Part shown: piece after piece, positions 7,043 to 15,039 of the stretch | How the letters are laid out: every line of letters starts with the position of its first letter | Numbering within the stretch: the first letter of the stretch is position 1 | Source: Sphingopyxis granuli NBRC 100800 | GTDB lineage: Bacteria; Pseudomonadota; Alphaproteobacteria; Sphingomonadales; Sphingomonadaceae | Assembly (NCBI RefSeq): GCF_001591045.1 | Contig: NZ_BCUA01000030.1 | Location: 1-42,962 of the forward strand | DNA: 42,962 nucleotides | Reading direction: 5' to 3' | Program-made: the position numbers and the translations under genes | The notes under the pieces: generated by a model | Seen by the model: the letters and a program-made list of their open reading frames with translations, nothing else | Told to the model about the DNA's origin: nothing | Database searches by the model: none

Positions 7043-8677
7043 ATGCGAAAGAGATGGGTGGCGCTCGGCGTGCTCGCGCTGGCGGGGGCGGGCGGTTATT
7101 GGGCGTTCGAGGCGAACAAGTTCCGCCTACCGGGGCTGATCCAGGACTGGCGGGACCCGGTGCAGCCCAATCGCGCGGTGTCGTGGCAGCAGGGGCCGGA
7201 GGCGCCGCCGGCAGGCGAGCGGCCCCCCAACATCATCCTGATCGTCGCCGACGACATGGGTTTCAACGACATCAGCCTCAACGGCGGCGGGGTCGCGGGC
7301 GGGATCGTCCGGACGCCGAACATCGACGCGATCGCGCGCGAGGGGTTGAATTTCACCACCGCCTATGCCGCCAACGCGACCTGTTCGCCGTCGCGCGCCG
7401 CGATGATGACCGGGCGCTATCCGACGCGGTTCGGCTTCGAATTCACCGCCGTTCCCACCGCTTTCGCGGAAAACCTCGCGCATGGCGACGGCGTCGGGCC
7501 GCTGAAGGCGATATTCCACAAGGATCTGATCACCGACGATATTCCCGACTATCCGGACATGGGCGTTCCGTCGGGCGAGGTGACGATCGCCGAGGCGGTG
7601 AAGGCGGCGGGCTATCACACCATCCATATCGGCAAGTGGCATCTGGGCGAATCGCCCGCGCTGCAGCCGCAGGCGCAGGGCTTCGACGAAAGCCTCGCGA
7701 TCCTGGCCGGTGGGGCGAAGTTCCTGCCCGACGACGACCCCGATACGGTCAACGCCAAGCTGCCGTGGGACCCGATCGATCGGTTCATCTGGGCCAATCT
7801 GCGCCACGCCGTGACCTTCAACGGCAGCAAGCGCTTTCATCCCAACGGGCATATGACCGATTATTTCGCCGCCGAGGCCGAAAAGGCGATCGCGGCGAAC
7901 CGCAACCGGCCCTTCTTCCTCTATCTCGCCTTCAATGCGCCGCACACGCCGTTGCAGGCGACGAAGGCGGACTATGCGAAGCTGCCGCAGATCAAGGACC
8001 ACAAGACGCGCGTCTATGGCGCGATGATCGCGCAGCTCGACCGGCGCATCGGCGACGTGATGGCGGCGCTGAAGAAACAGGGGATCGACGACAACACGCT
8101 CGTCATCTTCACCAGCGACAATGGCGGCGCCTGGTACAACGGCATCCCGCGGCTCAACGCGCCCTATCGCGGGTGGAAGGCGACCTTCTTCGAGGGAGGC
8201 ATCCGCACGCCGCTGTTCATGCGCTGGCCGGGGCATATCGCGCCGGGATCGACGCGCGCCGACATGACGGGGCATCTCGACCTCTTCGCGACCATCGCCG
8301 CGGCCGCGGGGGCGAAGCTGCCGTCCGACCGCATCATCGACAGCGAGGATATCCTGGCCGGGCCGGCGAAGCGGCAGGCGATGTATTGGCGGTCGGGCGC
8401 CTATCGCGCGGTGCGCATGGGCGACTGGAAGCTGCAGGTGACGAAGCGCCCCGAAAAGGCGCGCCTCTACAATCTGGCCGCCGACCCGACCGAACGGCAC
8501 GACCTGTCGGCGCGCGAGCCGCAGCGCGTCGCGCAGCTTGCCGCGATGATCGCGCAGCAGAACAGGGACATGGCGAAGCCGATCTGGCCGGGGCTGATCG
8601 AAGGGCCGGTGCGGATCGACGTGCCGCTCGACGCGCCGTGGCGCGACGGGCAGGATTATGTCTATTGGACCAACTGA
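7043..8677 (+). CDS. Membrane-anchored sulfatase 2
   Basis: 544-aa sulfatase of the formylglycine class. An N-terminal hydrophobic helix (residues 6-22) without an obvious cleavage site suggests a periplasm-facing anchored enzyme. The domain begins PPNIILIVADDMG (D70/D71), the activation motif is CSPSR with C114, and FTSDNGG further on supplies metal ligands. It differs from sulfatase 1 in motif (CSPSR versus CSPTR) and in topology, so the pair may act on different sulfate positions or substrates. ATG 7043 is placed after GGGGAGGGCAGG. It is co-transcribed with the DUF1330-like gene and ends 12 bp from the convergent second tetR. Confidence 0.93.
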   Translation: MRKRWVALGVLALAGAGGYWAFEANKFRLPGLIQDWRDPVQPNRAVSWQQGPEAPPAGERPPNIILIVADDMGFNDISLNGGGVAGGIVRTPNIDAIAREGLNFTTAYAANATCSPSRAAMMTGRYPTRFGFEFTAVPTAFAENLAHGDGVGPLKAIFHKDLITDDIPDYPDMGVPSGEVTIAEAVKAAGYHTIHIGKWHLGESPALQPQAQGFDESLAILAGGAKFLPDDDPDTVNAKLPWDPIDRFIWANLRHAVTFNGSKRFHPNGHMTDYFAAEAEKAIAANRNRPFFLYLAFNAPHTPLQATKADYAKLPQIKDHKTRVYGAMIAQLDRRIGDVMAALKKQGIDDNTLVIFTSDNGGAWYNGIPRLNAPYRGWKATFFEGGIRTPLFMRWPGHIAPGSTRADMTGHLDLFATIAAAAGAKLPSDRIIDSEDILAGPAKRQAMYWRSGAYRAVRMGDWKLQVTKRPEKARLYNLAADPTERHDLSAREPQRVAQLAAMIAQQNRDMAKPIWPGLIEGPVRIDVPLDAPWRDGQDYVYWTN

Positions 8678-8689
8678 GGCCGGCGGGGA

Positions 8690-9304
8690 TCAGTCGACGA
8701 GGTCGAGAATGACGAGCCTCTGCATCCGCGCCGTTTCGGCGAGGATGGCGTCGCGCGCGATTCCGCTTTCGGCGTGGAGCAATTCGGTCGCGACATAGCC
8801 GAACTCGACGAGCATGCGCATGCGCAGCCAGACTTCGTCGCGGGTTCGGTCGGGCAGGAACGGCTGGAAGCCGTCGGTCAGCCGGTCGGTGACATAGCGG
8901 TGCGATTTGATGCGGACATGTTCGAGCCGTGGGCTCGAATGCAGCGCGCGTTCGATCCAGACGCCCCCCGGTTCGGCCTCGGTGATCTCCGCCGTCTCGC
9001 GGAGCAGTTCCTCGTTATTCTCGGCATAGGCGTGAATGCCCGCGCTCGCGTAGCGGTCGAGCCAGCGGACCAGCGCCGCATTCTGGCGATCCATCAGGCG
9101 CTCGCCGAGCGCGACGATCACCTCGAACTTGTCGGCGAAGTAATAATAAAGCGCCGGCGGCGTGAGCCCGGCGCGCTCGCAGATCAAATTGGTCGAGATG
9201 CGGTCCATCCCGACCTCGGCCAGCAACTCGCCCGCCGTGTCGAGCAGCCGCTCGCGCGTCGATCGGCGGGGCCGTCCGGCCGCGTCCTGCCTTGGTATCG
9301 CCAT
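8690..9304 (-). CDS. TetR-family regulator divergent from TonB receptor operon
   Basis: 204-aa TetR repressor. The helix-turn-helix is around residues 30-55 (ISTNLICERAGLTPPALYYYF), followed by a ligand domain of unknown specificity. ATG 9304 follows GGGGAGCA; another ATG at 9322 with AGGGAGCG before it is equally possible and would add six residues. The divergent gene at 9531 is a TonB-dependent receptor, and the palindrome at 9474-9491 in front of it is the likely operator. The gene is therefore probably a local repressor of the receptor/cytochrome/flavoenzyme/PLP operon. Confidence 0.88.
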   Translation of the reverse strand: MAIPRQDAAGRPRRSTRERLLDTAGELLAEVGMDRISTNLICERAGLTPPALYYYFADKFEVIVALGERLMDRQNAALVRWLDRYASAGIHAYAENNEELLRETAEITEAEPGGVWIERALHSSPRLEHVRIKSHRYVTDRLTDGFQPFLPDRTRDEVWLRMRMLVEFGYVATELLHAESGIARDAILAETARMQRLVILDLVD

Positions 9305-9473
9305 TGCTCCCCGTATCTCCATCGCTCCCTGCGCGGCCGCATCGGCCTGGGTCCTGACCCGAGGGTTGACCGACCCATAACCCGTTCGCCCGCGCGCGCC
9401 AAATCGTCCGCACGGCAAAGCCGCCACTCCAGGAGACAACCGTATCGACCTGCGCACCGTGAATATTGACCCA

Positions 9474-9505
9474 TTATAGCGATTGCTATAATATAGCGAT
9501 AACTA
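9474..9505. promoter_or_regulatory. Operator pair upstream of TonB receptor 1
   Basis: TTATAGC-GATT-GCTATAA is a perfect palindrome with 7-bp arms (9474-9491). The 9-mer TATAGCGAT of its left arm recurs at 9492-9500, starting an imperfect second palindrome, TATAG-CGATAA-CTACA. The two left arms are 17 bp apart. The cluster ends about 25 bp before the receptor ATG and probably covers its promoter. It is the likely target of the TetR at 8690-9304. The rest of gap 9305-9530 shows no other clear site. Confidence 0.6.
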
Positions 9506-9530
9506 CATTGTCGTTCTCGGGAGGAATTCG

Positions 9531-11861
9531 ATGGGTTTTCAGGGTAAGACGGGGCGTCGTGCGTTGTTGATGCTGACGGGTTGCGCGCTGGTCGTTCCGG
9601 CGATCGCATCAGCGCAGGACGCGGTGCCCGCCGACGAAGGCATCGGCGACATCGTCGTCACCGCGCAGCGGCGCGAGCAGAATCTTCAGGACGTTCCCGT
9701 TGCGGTCACCGCCTTTGCCGGCGACGCGCTGGCCGACCTTGGCATCCAGTCGAGTTCCGACATCGCCGGGGTGGTGCCAAACCTCGAGATCGGGCTTCCG
9801 GGCGGCGCGGGCAACCAGCCGCTCATCTATATTCGCGGCGTCGGGCTCAGCGATACCAACCGCAACAACTCGGGCCCGAACGGCGTCTATATGGACGAAG
9901 TCTATATCAGCTCGCCGAGCGCGCAGACCTTCCAGCTTTTCGATCTCGAGCGCGTCGAGGTGCTCAAGGGGCCGCAGGGCACGCTGTACGGCCGCAACGC
10001 GACCGGCGGCGCGATCAACTTCATCGCGGCGAAGCCGAGCCGCGATTTTCAGGCGCAGGCGTCGCTTTCCTATGGTTCGTTCGACACCATCACCGGCGAG
10101 GCCGCGATCGGCGGTCCGATCTCGGACAGCGTCCGCTTCCGCATCGCGGGCACCGGCACCCATGCGAACGGCTATATCCACAACCTGCTGACCGGCCGGC
10201 GCGAGAACGGGCAGGGCAGCTTCGCGCTGCGCGGCCAGCTCGCGGTCGACGTCACCGACAATTTCGACGCGCTGGTCAACGTCCACGGCGGCCGCGTCGA
10301 CGTGCGCTCGCCGCAATTCCGCAGCCTCGGCCTGCTCGATCCCGACACCGGCTTCACGACGCCCTGCGCCGCCGACGCGATCATGGCGAACCAGTGCGGC
10401 AACGTCCTCGGCTATGTCAGCCCCGAAGGCTTCTACGACGGCAATTACGACCGCAGCGACCGGCTGAAATCGAAGAGCTGGGGCACCGCGGTACGGCTCA
10501 ACTGGGATCTGGGCGACGTGACGCTGACCTCGATCTCCGCCTATGATTTCGACGACAAGCTGCACCAGGAGGATTCGGACGCCAGCCCCGCCGCGCTGCT
10601 CCACCTCACTTATGGCGTGCGGTCGAAGACCGTCACCCAGGAACTGCGCCTGTCGGGATCGACCGGCAGCGTCACCTGGGTCGCGGGCGGCTATTATCTG
10701 CACGAGGTGCTGAAGCAGGATCAGACGGGCGACCTGTTCCGCGACCTGCGCGTGCTGACCCCCGACGGCGGCGCCGATCCGGAAGGCCTGACGACCGGCG
10801 GCGCGCCGGTGCTCTTCTCGCGCACGCTCAACCGCCAGACGACCGAGGCCGCCGCTATCTTCGGCCAGGCCGAGATCGAGCTGGCGCCGTCGCTGCGTGC
10901 GACCGTCGGCGGCCGCTACAATTACGAGCGCAAGCGCTTCCGCGCCGCGGCGCAGTTCGAGGACGAGATCATGACCTTCTCGGACGAGGATGGCAATATC
11001 GTGACCGCGCCCGTCCCCGGCGGCATCCTGCCGCTCTATGCGTTCGACAATCGCAAGTCGTTCGACAATGTCTCGTTCAAGGTCGGCCTCGACTATGACA
11101 TAACCGACGACGTCATGGCCTATGCCACCATCTCGACCGGCTTCAAGAGCGGCGGCTTCAACGGCGGCTATCTGAGCTTCGATCCCGTCGAGGCGGAGGA
11201 ACAGGCGAAGCCGTTCAACGAGGAAACGCTCACCGCCTATGAAATCGGGCTGAAATCGACGCTGCTCGACCGGCGCCTGCGCTTCAACGCCGCGGCCTTC
11301 TATTATGATTACAAGGATCTTCAGCTCTACACGCTGATCAACACCGGCGCGATCCCGGTTTCGCTGCTTGCCAATGCGGCGAATGCGACCATCTATGGCG
11401 CCGAGTTCGAGATGATCGCGCGGCCCGTCGACCGGCTCGACATCACGCTCAACCTCGGCCTGCTCGATACCGAGATCAAGGATTTCGTCAGCGCCGGGAC
11501 CGACTATTCGGGCAATCGGCTGGCGCTGTCGCCCAAGGTCAATTTCAGCGGCGTCGCCAATTACGAGATCCCGCTGTCGAACGCCGTCGCGCTCGCGCTC
11601 CAGCCGTCGGCATCTTATCGCAGCAGCCAGTTTTTCTCGACCGACAACAATCCGCTGCTGAAGCAGAAGGGCTATTGGCTGCTCGGCGGCCGTATCGCGG
11701 TCAAGGACGAGGACGGGCGCTGGGAAGCGGCGCTTTTCGGGCGGAACCTGACGCGGAAGAAATATATCAATTTCGCCGTGGACCTCGCCGATTTCGGGTT
11801 CGTCGAGCAGTTCCAGGGACAGCCCCGGAGCTTCGGCGTCGAGTTCCGGGTCAAATATTGA
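9531..11861 (+). CDS. TonB-dependent outer-membrane receptor 1
   Basis: 776-aa TonB-dependent receptor. The signal peptide ends about IASAQD (residue 27). The TonB-box region reads GDIVVTAQRREQ, followed by a plug (about residues 40-155, including VEVLKGPQGTLYGRNATGG) and a beta-barrel ending in the aromatic terminus EFRVKY. Such receptors import large or scarce substrates; sphingomonads use many for aromatic, steroid or glycan-derived compounds. ATG 9531 follows GGAGGAATTCG. It heads an operon whose next start overlaps its stop (TGATG). The operator pair at 9474-9505 and the divergent TetR suggest substrate-induced expression. The ligand cannot be deduced. Confidence 0.95.
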   Translation: MGFQGKTGRRALLMLTGCALVVPAIASAQDAVPADEGIGDIVVTAQRREQNLQDVPVAVTAFAGDALADLGIQSSSDIAGVVPNLEIGLPGGAGNQPLIYIRGVGLSDTNRNNSGPNGVYMDEVYISSPSAQTFQLFDLERVEVLKGPQGTLYGRNATGGAINFIAAKPSRDFQAQASLSYGSFDTITGEAAIGGPISDSVRFRIAGTGTHANGYIHNLLTGRRENGQGSFALRGQLAVDVTDNFDALVNVHGGRVDVRSPQFRSLGLLDPDTGFTTPCAADAIMANQCGNVLGYVSPEGFYDGNYDRSDRLKSKSWGTAVRLNWDLGDVTLTSISAYDFDDKLHQEDSDASPAALLHLTYGVRSKTVTQELRLSGSTGSVTWVAGGYYLHEVLKQDQTGDLFRDLRVLTPDGGADPEGLTTGGAPVLFSRTLNRQTTEAAAIFGQAEIELAPSLRATVGGRYNYERKRFRAAAQFEDEIMTFSDEDGNIVTAPVPGGILPLYAFDNRKSFDNVSFKVGLDYDITDDVMAYATISTGFKSGGFNGGYLSFDPVEAEEQAKPFNEETLTAYEIGLKSTLLDRRLRFNAAAFYYDYKDLQLYTLINTGAIPVSLLANAANATIYGAEFEMIARPVDRLDITLNLGLLDTEIKDFVSAGTDYSGNRLALSPKVNFSGVANYEIPLSNAVALALQPSASYRSSQFFSTDNNPLLKQKGYWLLGGRIAVKDEDGRWEAALFGRNLTRKKYINFAVDLADFGFVEQFQGQPRSFGVEFRVKY

Positions 11862-12211
11862 TGCGCAGGCTGCTGTTGGTCCCGGTGGTGCTCCTGCTGG
11901 CGGCCTGCCAGTCGGAGCCGCCGCCGGCGAAGCCGCTGACGCCCGAGCAGAGCGCGGCGCTGAAGCCCGCCGGCGTGCGCCTCGCCGGGCTTTACGAGCA
12001 GGCGTGCAAGTCGTGCCACACGGTTCCGGACACCGGCGCGCCGCTGACCGGCGACCGCACGCAGTGGGACGCGCGCTGGGCAAAGGGCGAGGCGGCGTTG
12101 CTGGAAAGCACGATTCGCGGGCTGAACGGCATGCCGGCGGGCGGACAATGCTTCGCCTGCTCGCCCGACGACTATACGGCGCTCATTCGGTTCATGGCGG
12201 GGAGGGATTGA
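11861..12211 (+). CDS. Cytochrome c5-like lipoprotein
   Basis: 116-aa small c-type cytochrome. The lipoprotein signal carries lipobox LAAC (C16), so it should be membrane-tethered in the periplasm. The haem motif is CKSCH. Downstream, GMPAGG supplies the likely axial Met, and a C-x-x-C pair (CFAC) follows, which is the layout of cytochrome c5. It starts in a TGATG overlap with the receptor stop, and its own TGA overlaps the next ATG. Its natural partner is the flavoenzyme encoded next, which could pass electrons to it instead of to oxygen. Confidence 0.85.
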   Translation: MRRLLLVPVVLLLAACQSEPPPAKPLTPEQSAALKPAGVRLAGLYEQACKSCHTVPDTGAPLTGDRTQWDARWAKGEAALLESTIRGLNGMPAGGQCFACSPDDYTALIRFMAGRD

Positions 12212-13626
12212 TGGGTAAGGTAACGCGGCGCGCGCTGCTGGTCGGCGGCGGCGTCATCGGAGCGGGCGCGGTCGGCGTCGGCGGTCTGGCCGGACGCAAC
12301 TGGCTGCGCGACCGCGAGCCGGCATCGCTCGCGGCGCAGAATGCCGAAGGCCGCCTGCTGTGGAGCAACTGGTCGGGGATCGCGCACAGCTATCCTGAAA
12401 AGCGCGGCGCGCCGAAAAGCGAGGAGGAGCTGCTTTCCATCCTGACCCGCGCCCCCGCACCGGTGCGTCCGGTCGGGTCGGGGCACAGCTTCACCGCGCT
12501 GGTGCCGACCGACGGCACGCTGCTGACCCTCGACGGCATGGCGGGGCTGGTCAGTCATGACGCCGCGACCAATCGCGCGACGGTGCGCGGCGGCACCCGG
12601 CTCGCCGACCTGGGCCCCGCGCTCGCCGCGGTGGGGCAGGAGATGGTCAACCTGCCCGACATCAACAAGCAGTCGATCGCGGGGGCGATCGGCACCGGAA
12701 CGCACGGCACCGGGCGCGGCATCCAGGCGATGCATGGATCGGTCGTCGCGATGCGGATCGCGACCCCGACGGGCGAGGTCATCGACTGCGATGCCGTCAC
12801 CCGCCCGGAGGTGTTCAACGCCGCGCGCGTCGGCCTCGGCGCCTTCGGCGTCGTGACGCAGGTCACGCTCCAGAACCAGCCGCTCAACCGCATCCTCAAG
12901 CGCACCGAGGTGCGCCCCACCGAAGAGGTGCTGGAGGATTGGCCGGCGCTGCGCCAGCGGCACCGCAACGTCGAATTCTATGTCCTGCCCTTCACCGGCC
13001 ATTCGGTGGTGATCTCCAACGACGTCACCGACAGGCCGGTCAAGCCGCGCGGTCCCGACGCCGACACCGAAACGCTGATGGGGCTGAAGCAGCTTCGCGA
13101 CTGGTTCGAGTTCGCCCCGTCGCTGCGGCGCAAGCTGGCCGCCGAGGAACTGGCGAAGATCCCGCCCGAGGAGGTCGTCGACGAGGGATGGAAACTGCTC
13201 TCCAACGAACGGCCGGTGCGGTTCAACGAGATCGAATATCACCTGCCGATCGAGGCGCAGGTCCCGGCGCTGCGCGAGGTGCTGACCGCGATAGAGACAC
13301 ACCGCAAGGACGTCTTCTTCCCGATCGAGGTGCGCGTGATCGCCGCCGACGACGCATGGCTCTCTCCCTTCTACGGCCGCGAGAGCGGGTCGATCGCCGT
13401 CCACGCCTATTATCGCGAGGAGCATGATTTCTTCTTCAGCATCGTCGAGCCGATCTTCCGTCGCCACGGCGGCCGCCCGCACTGGGGCAAGCTGCACAGC
13501 CTGAAGGCGCGCGACCTCGCGCTGCTCTATCCGCGCTGGAAGGAAGCGGGCGAGGTGCGCCGCGCGCTCGACCCCGAGGGGCGGATGCTCAACGACTATC
13601 TGAAGGGAATCTTCCTCGATGGCTGA
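12211..13626 (+). CDS. Tat-exported ALO-family FAD dehydrogenase/oxidase
   Basis: 471-aa flavoprotein of the D-arabinono-1,4-lactone oxidase/alditol oxidase family. The N-terminus has a short twin-arginine signal (TRRALLVGGG). A FAD_binding_4 domain follows, with PVGSGHSF (H92 is a candidate for covalent 8-alpha-histidyl FAD, as in alditol oxidases) and GTGTHGTG. The C-terminal half is an ALO domain with FPIEVRVIAADDAWLSP and HWGKLHS. The family oxidises sugar lactones, polyols or similar secondary alcohols. The cytochrome c gene directly upstream (TGATG overlap) suggests dehydrogenase rather than oxidase behaviour. The next gene starts 8 nt before its stop. The substrate is unknown. Confidence 0.88.
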   Translation: MGKVTRRALLVGGGVIGAGAVGVGGLAGRNWLRDREPASLAAQNAEGRLLWSNWSGIAHSYPEKRGAPKSEEELLSILTRAPAPVRPVGSGHSFTALVPTDGTLLTLDGMAGLVSHDAATNRATVRGGTRLADLGPALAAVGQEMVNLPDINKQSIAGAIGTGTHGTGRGIQAMHGSVVAMRIATPTGEVIDCDAVTRPEVFNAARVGLGAFGVVTQVTLQNQPLNRILKRTEVRPTEEVLEDWPALRQRHRNVEFYVLPFTGHSVVISNDVTDRPVKPRGPDADTETLMGLKQLRDWFEFAPSLRRKLAAEELAKIPPEEVVDEGWKLLSNERPVRFNEIEYHLPIEAQVPALREVLTAIETHRKDVFFPIEVRVIAADDAWLSPFYGRESGSIAVHAYYREEHDFFFSIVEPIFRRHGGRPHWGKLHSLKARDLALLYPRWKEAGEVRRALDPEGRMLNDYLKGIFLDG

Positions 13627-14896
13627 GGCTGGACGGACGAGGCGCTGGACGCGCCGGGCGGCGATTGTCGGCGGCGGCGCAGTCGTGCTCGGCGGCGCGG
13701 CGGTGCTGGCGTCGCGCAAGGGCGACCATGGTGGCGCTCACGACCGCTATTTCCTCGCGCTGTCGGCGGCGCTGCGCAAGGCGGGGATCGCGCATCCGGT
13801 GCTGGTCGTCGACCAGCAGCGGCTCGACCGCAACATCGCCGCGGCGCGCGCGACGCTGAAACCCGCCGGACTGCCGCTGCGCGTCGTCGTCAAGTCGCTC
13901 CCCGCGACCGGCCTGATCGACCATGTCGCGCGCGGCCTCGCCACCAACCGCTTCATGGTCTTCAACGGCGCGATGCTCGACAGCATGGCGGGGCGCGCCG
14001 ATGCCGACCTGCTGCTCGGCAAGCCGCTGCCCGCGATGGAATATGCCGAATTCGTCGACCGGGCGGGCGCGGAAGCGGCGGGCCGTGTCCAGTGGCTGAT
14101 CGATACGCCCGCGCGGCTGCGGCAATATGCGGAGATCGCGGCGGCGCGCGGGGCGAAGCTGCGCGCCAATATGGAAATCGACGTCGGCCTGCATCGCGGC
14201 GGCTTCGCCGACGGCCGGACGCTGGCCGAGGCGGTCGAGCTTGCGCGCACCTTTTCGCACGTCGCGGTCGGCGGCCTGATGGGCTATGACGCGCATGTGC
14301 CGAAGATGAGCGATCCCGACGCGGCCTACGCCGCCTCGCAAAAGCTCTATCGCACCGCGATCGGCGTGCTGCGCGACAAGCTGGGCGTCGATCCGGCGAC
14401 GCTGACGCTCAACGGCGCCGGCAGCCCGACCTATGCGCGCCACGCGCAGGGCACGGTCGCGAACGAGGTGTCGGTGGGGTCGGCGTTCGTCAAGCCGGTC
14501 GATTTCGACCTCGCGTCGCTTGCGCGGCATGTCCCCGCCAGCTTCATCGCGACGCCCGTGATCAAGGCGGGCCGCATGGAACTGCCGGGCAACGAGTGGC
14601 TCACCGGCCCGCTGACCTTCATGGACCCGAATGCCGCGCGCGCCTTCTTCATCTATGGCGGCCACTGGCTCGCGACACCGGTGTCGCCGCCGGGGTTGCA
14701 GTTCAGCGACCTGTACGGCCGGTCGAGCAATCAGGAGATGCTGACCGGGTCGACGCGGGTCGCGCTGAAGCCCGACGATCATGTCTTCTTCCGCCCCAAC
14801 CAGAGCGAAGCGGTGTTCCTGCAATTCGGCGACATCGCGCTGTTCGACGGCGAGGCGATCAGCGGCTTCTGGCCGACCTTTCCGGTCTCCGCCTGA
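13619..14896 (+). CDS. Tat-exported fold-III PLP enzyme (DSD1/D-threonine aldolase-like)
   Basis: 425-aa protein of the alanine racemase N-terminal/D-serine dehydratase-like superfamily. A twin-arginine leader (RRWTRRAAIVGGG) and a hydrophobic stretch up to about residue 32 point to export. The PLP barrel begins near residue 58, with the Schiff-base lysine probably K92 in RVVVKSLPAT. The C-terminal DSD1-like domain ends with a likely metal-binding region around FRPNQSEAV. Family members deaminate or cleave D-amino acids, or act as aldolases. An exported PLP enzyme is uncommon. It overlaps the flavoenzyme gene by 8 nt (ATG 13619), and that pairing suggests action on the same compound. The reaction is not deducible. 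Confidence 0.82.
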   Translation: MAEAGRTRRWTRRAAIVGGGAVVLGGAAVLASRKGDHGGAHDRYFLALSAALRKAGIAHPVLVVDQQRLDRNIAAARATLKPAGLPLRVVVKSLPATGLIDHVARGLATNRFMVFNGAMLDSMAGRADADLLLGKPLPAMEYAEFVDRAGAEAAGRVQWLIDTPARLRQYAEIAAARGAKLRANMEIDVGLHRGGFADGRTLAEAVELARTFSHVAVGGLMGYDAHVPKMSDPDAAYAASQKLYRTAIGVLRDKLGVDPATLTLNGAGSPTYARHAQGTVANEVSVGSAFVKPVDFDLASLARHVPASFIATPVIKAGRMELPGNEWLTGPLTFMDPNAARAFFIYGGHWLATPVSPPGLQFSDLYGRSSNQEMLTGSTRVALKPDDHVFFRPNQSEAVFLQFGDIALFDGEAISGFWPTFPVSA

Positions 14897-14933
14897 TCGC
14901 CGCGGGCGGAGCTGCTTTGACTTAACCTGATAT

Positions 14934-15009
14934 CGTCATTGCGAGCGAAGCGAAGCAATCCAGGGCGGTTTACGCCACTCTGGATTGCTTCGCTTCGCTC
15001 GCAATGACG
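14934..15009. repeat. Perfect 30-bp hairpin repeat between convergent genes
   Basis: The left arm 14934-14963 (starting CGTCATTGCGAGCGAAGCG) is the exact reverse complement of the right arm 14980-15009. The 16-nt loop contains a smaller GGCG-GTTTA-CGCC hairpin. The element sits between two convergent genes (stops at 14896 and 15040) and could act as a bidirectional terminator, though it lacks a U-tract. The GCGAAGCGAAGCAATC core is typical of dispersed intergenic repeats in sphingomonads; other copies would be expected elsewhere in the genome. Confidence 0.75.
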
Positions 15010-15039
15010 GTTATGGCAACGCCGGTCTGTCGCCGCCGC

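Noticed and set aside
7127..8500. 457-codon minus-strand ORF opposite sulfatase 2
   Set aside because: The plus strand carries the sulfatase motifs CSPSR and VADDMG; the opposite frame has only low-complexity shadow sequence.
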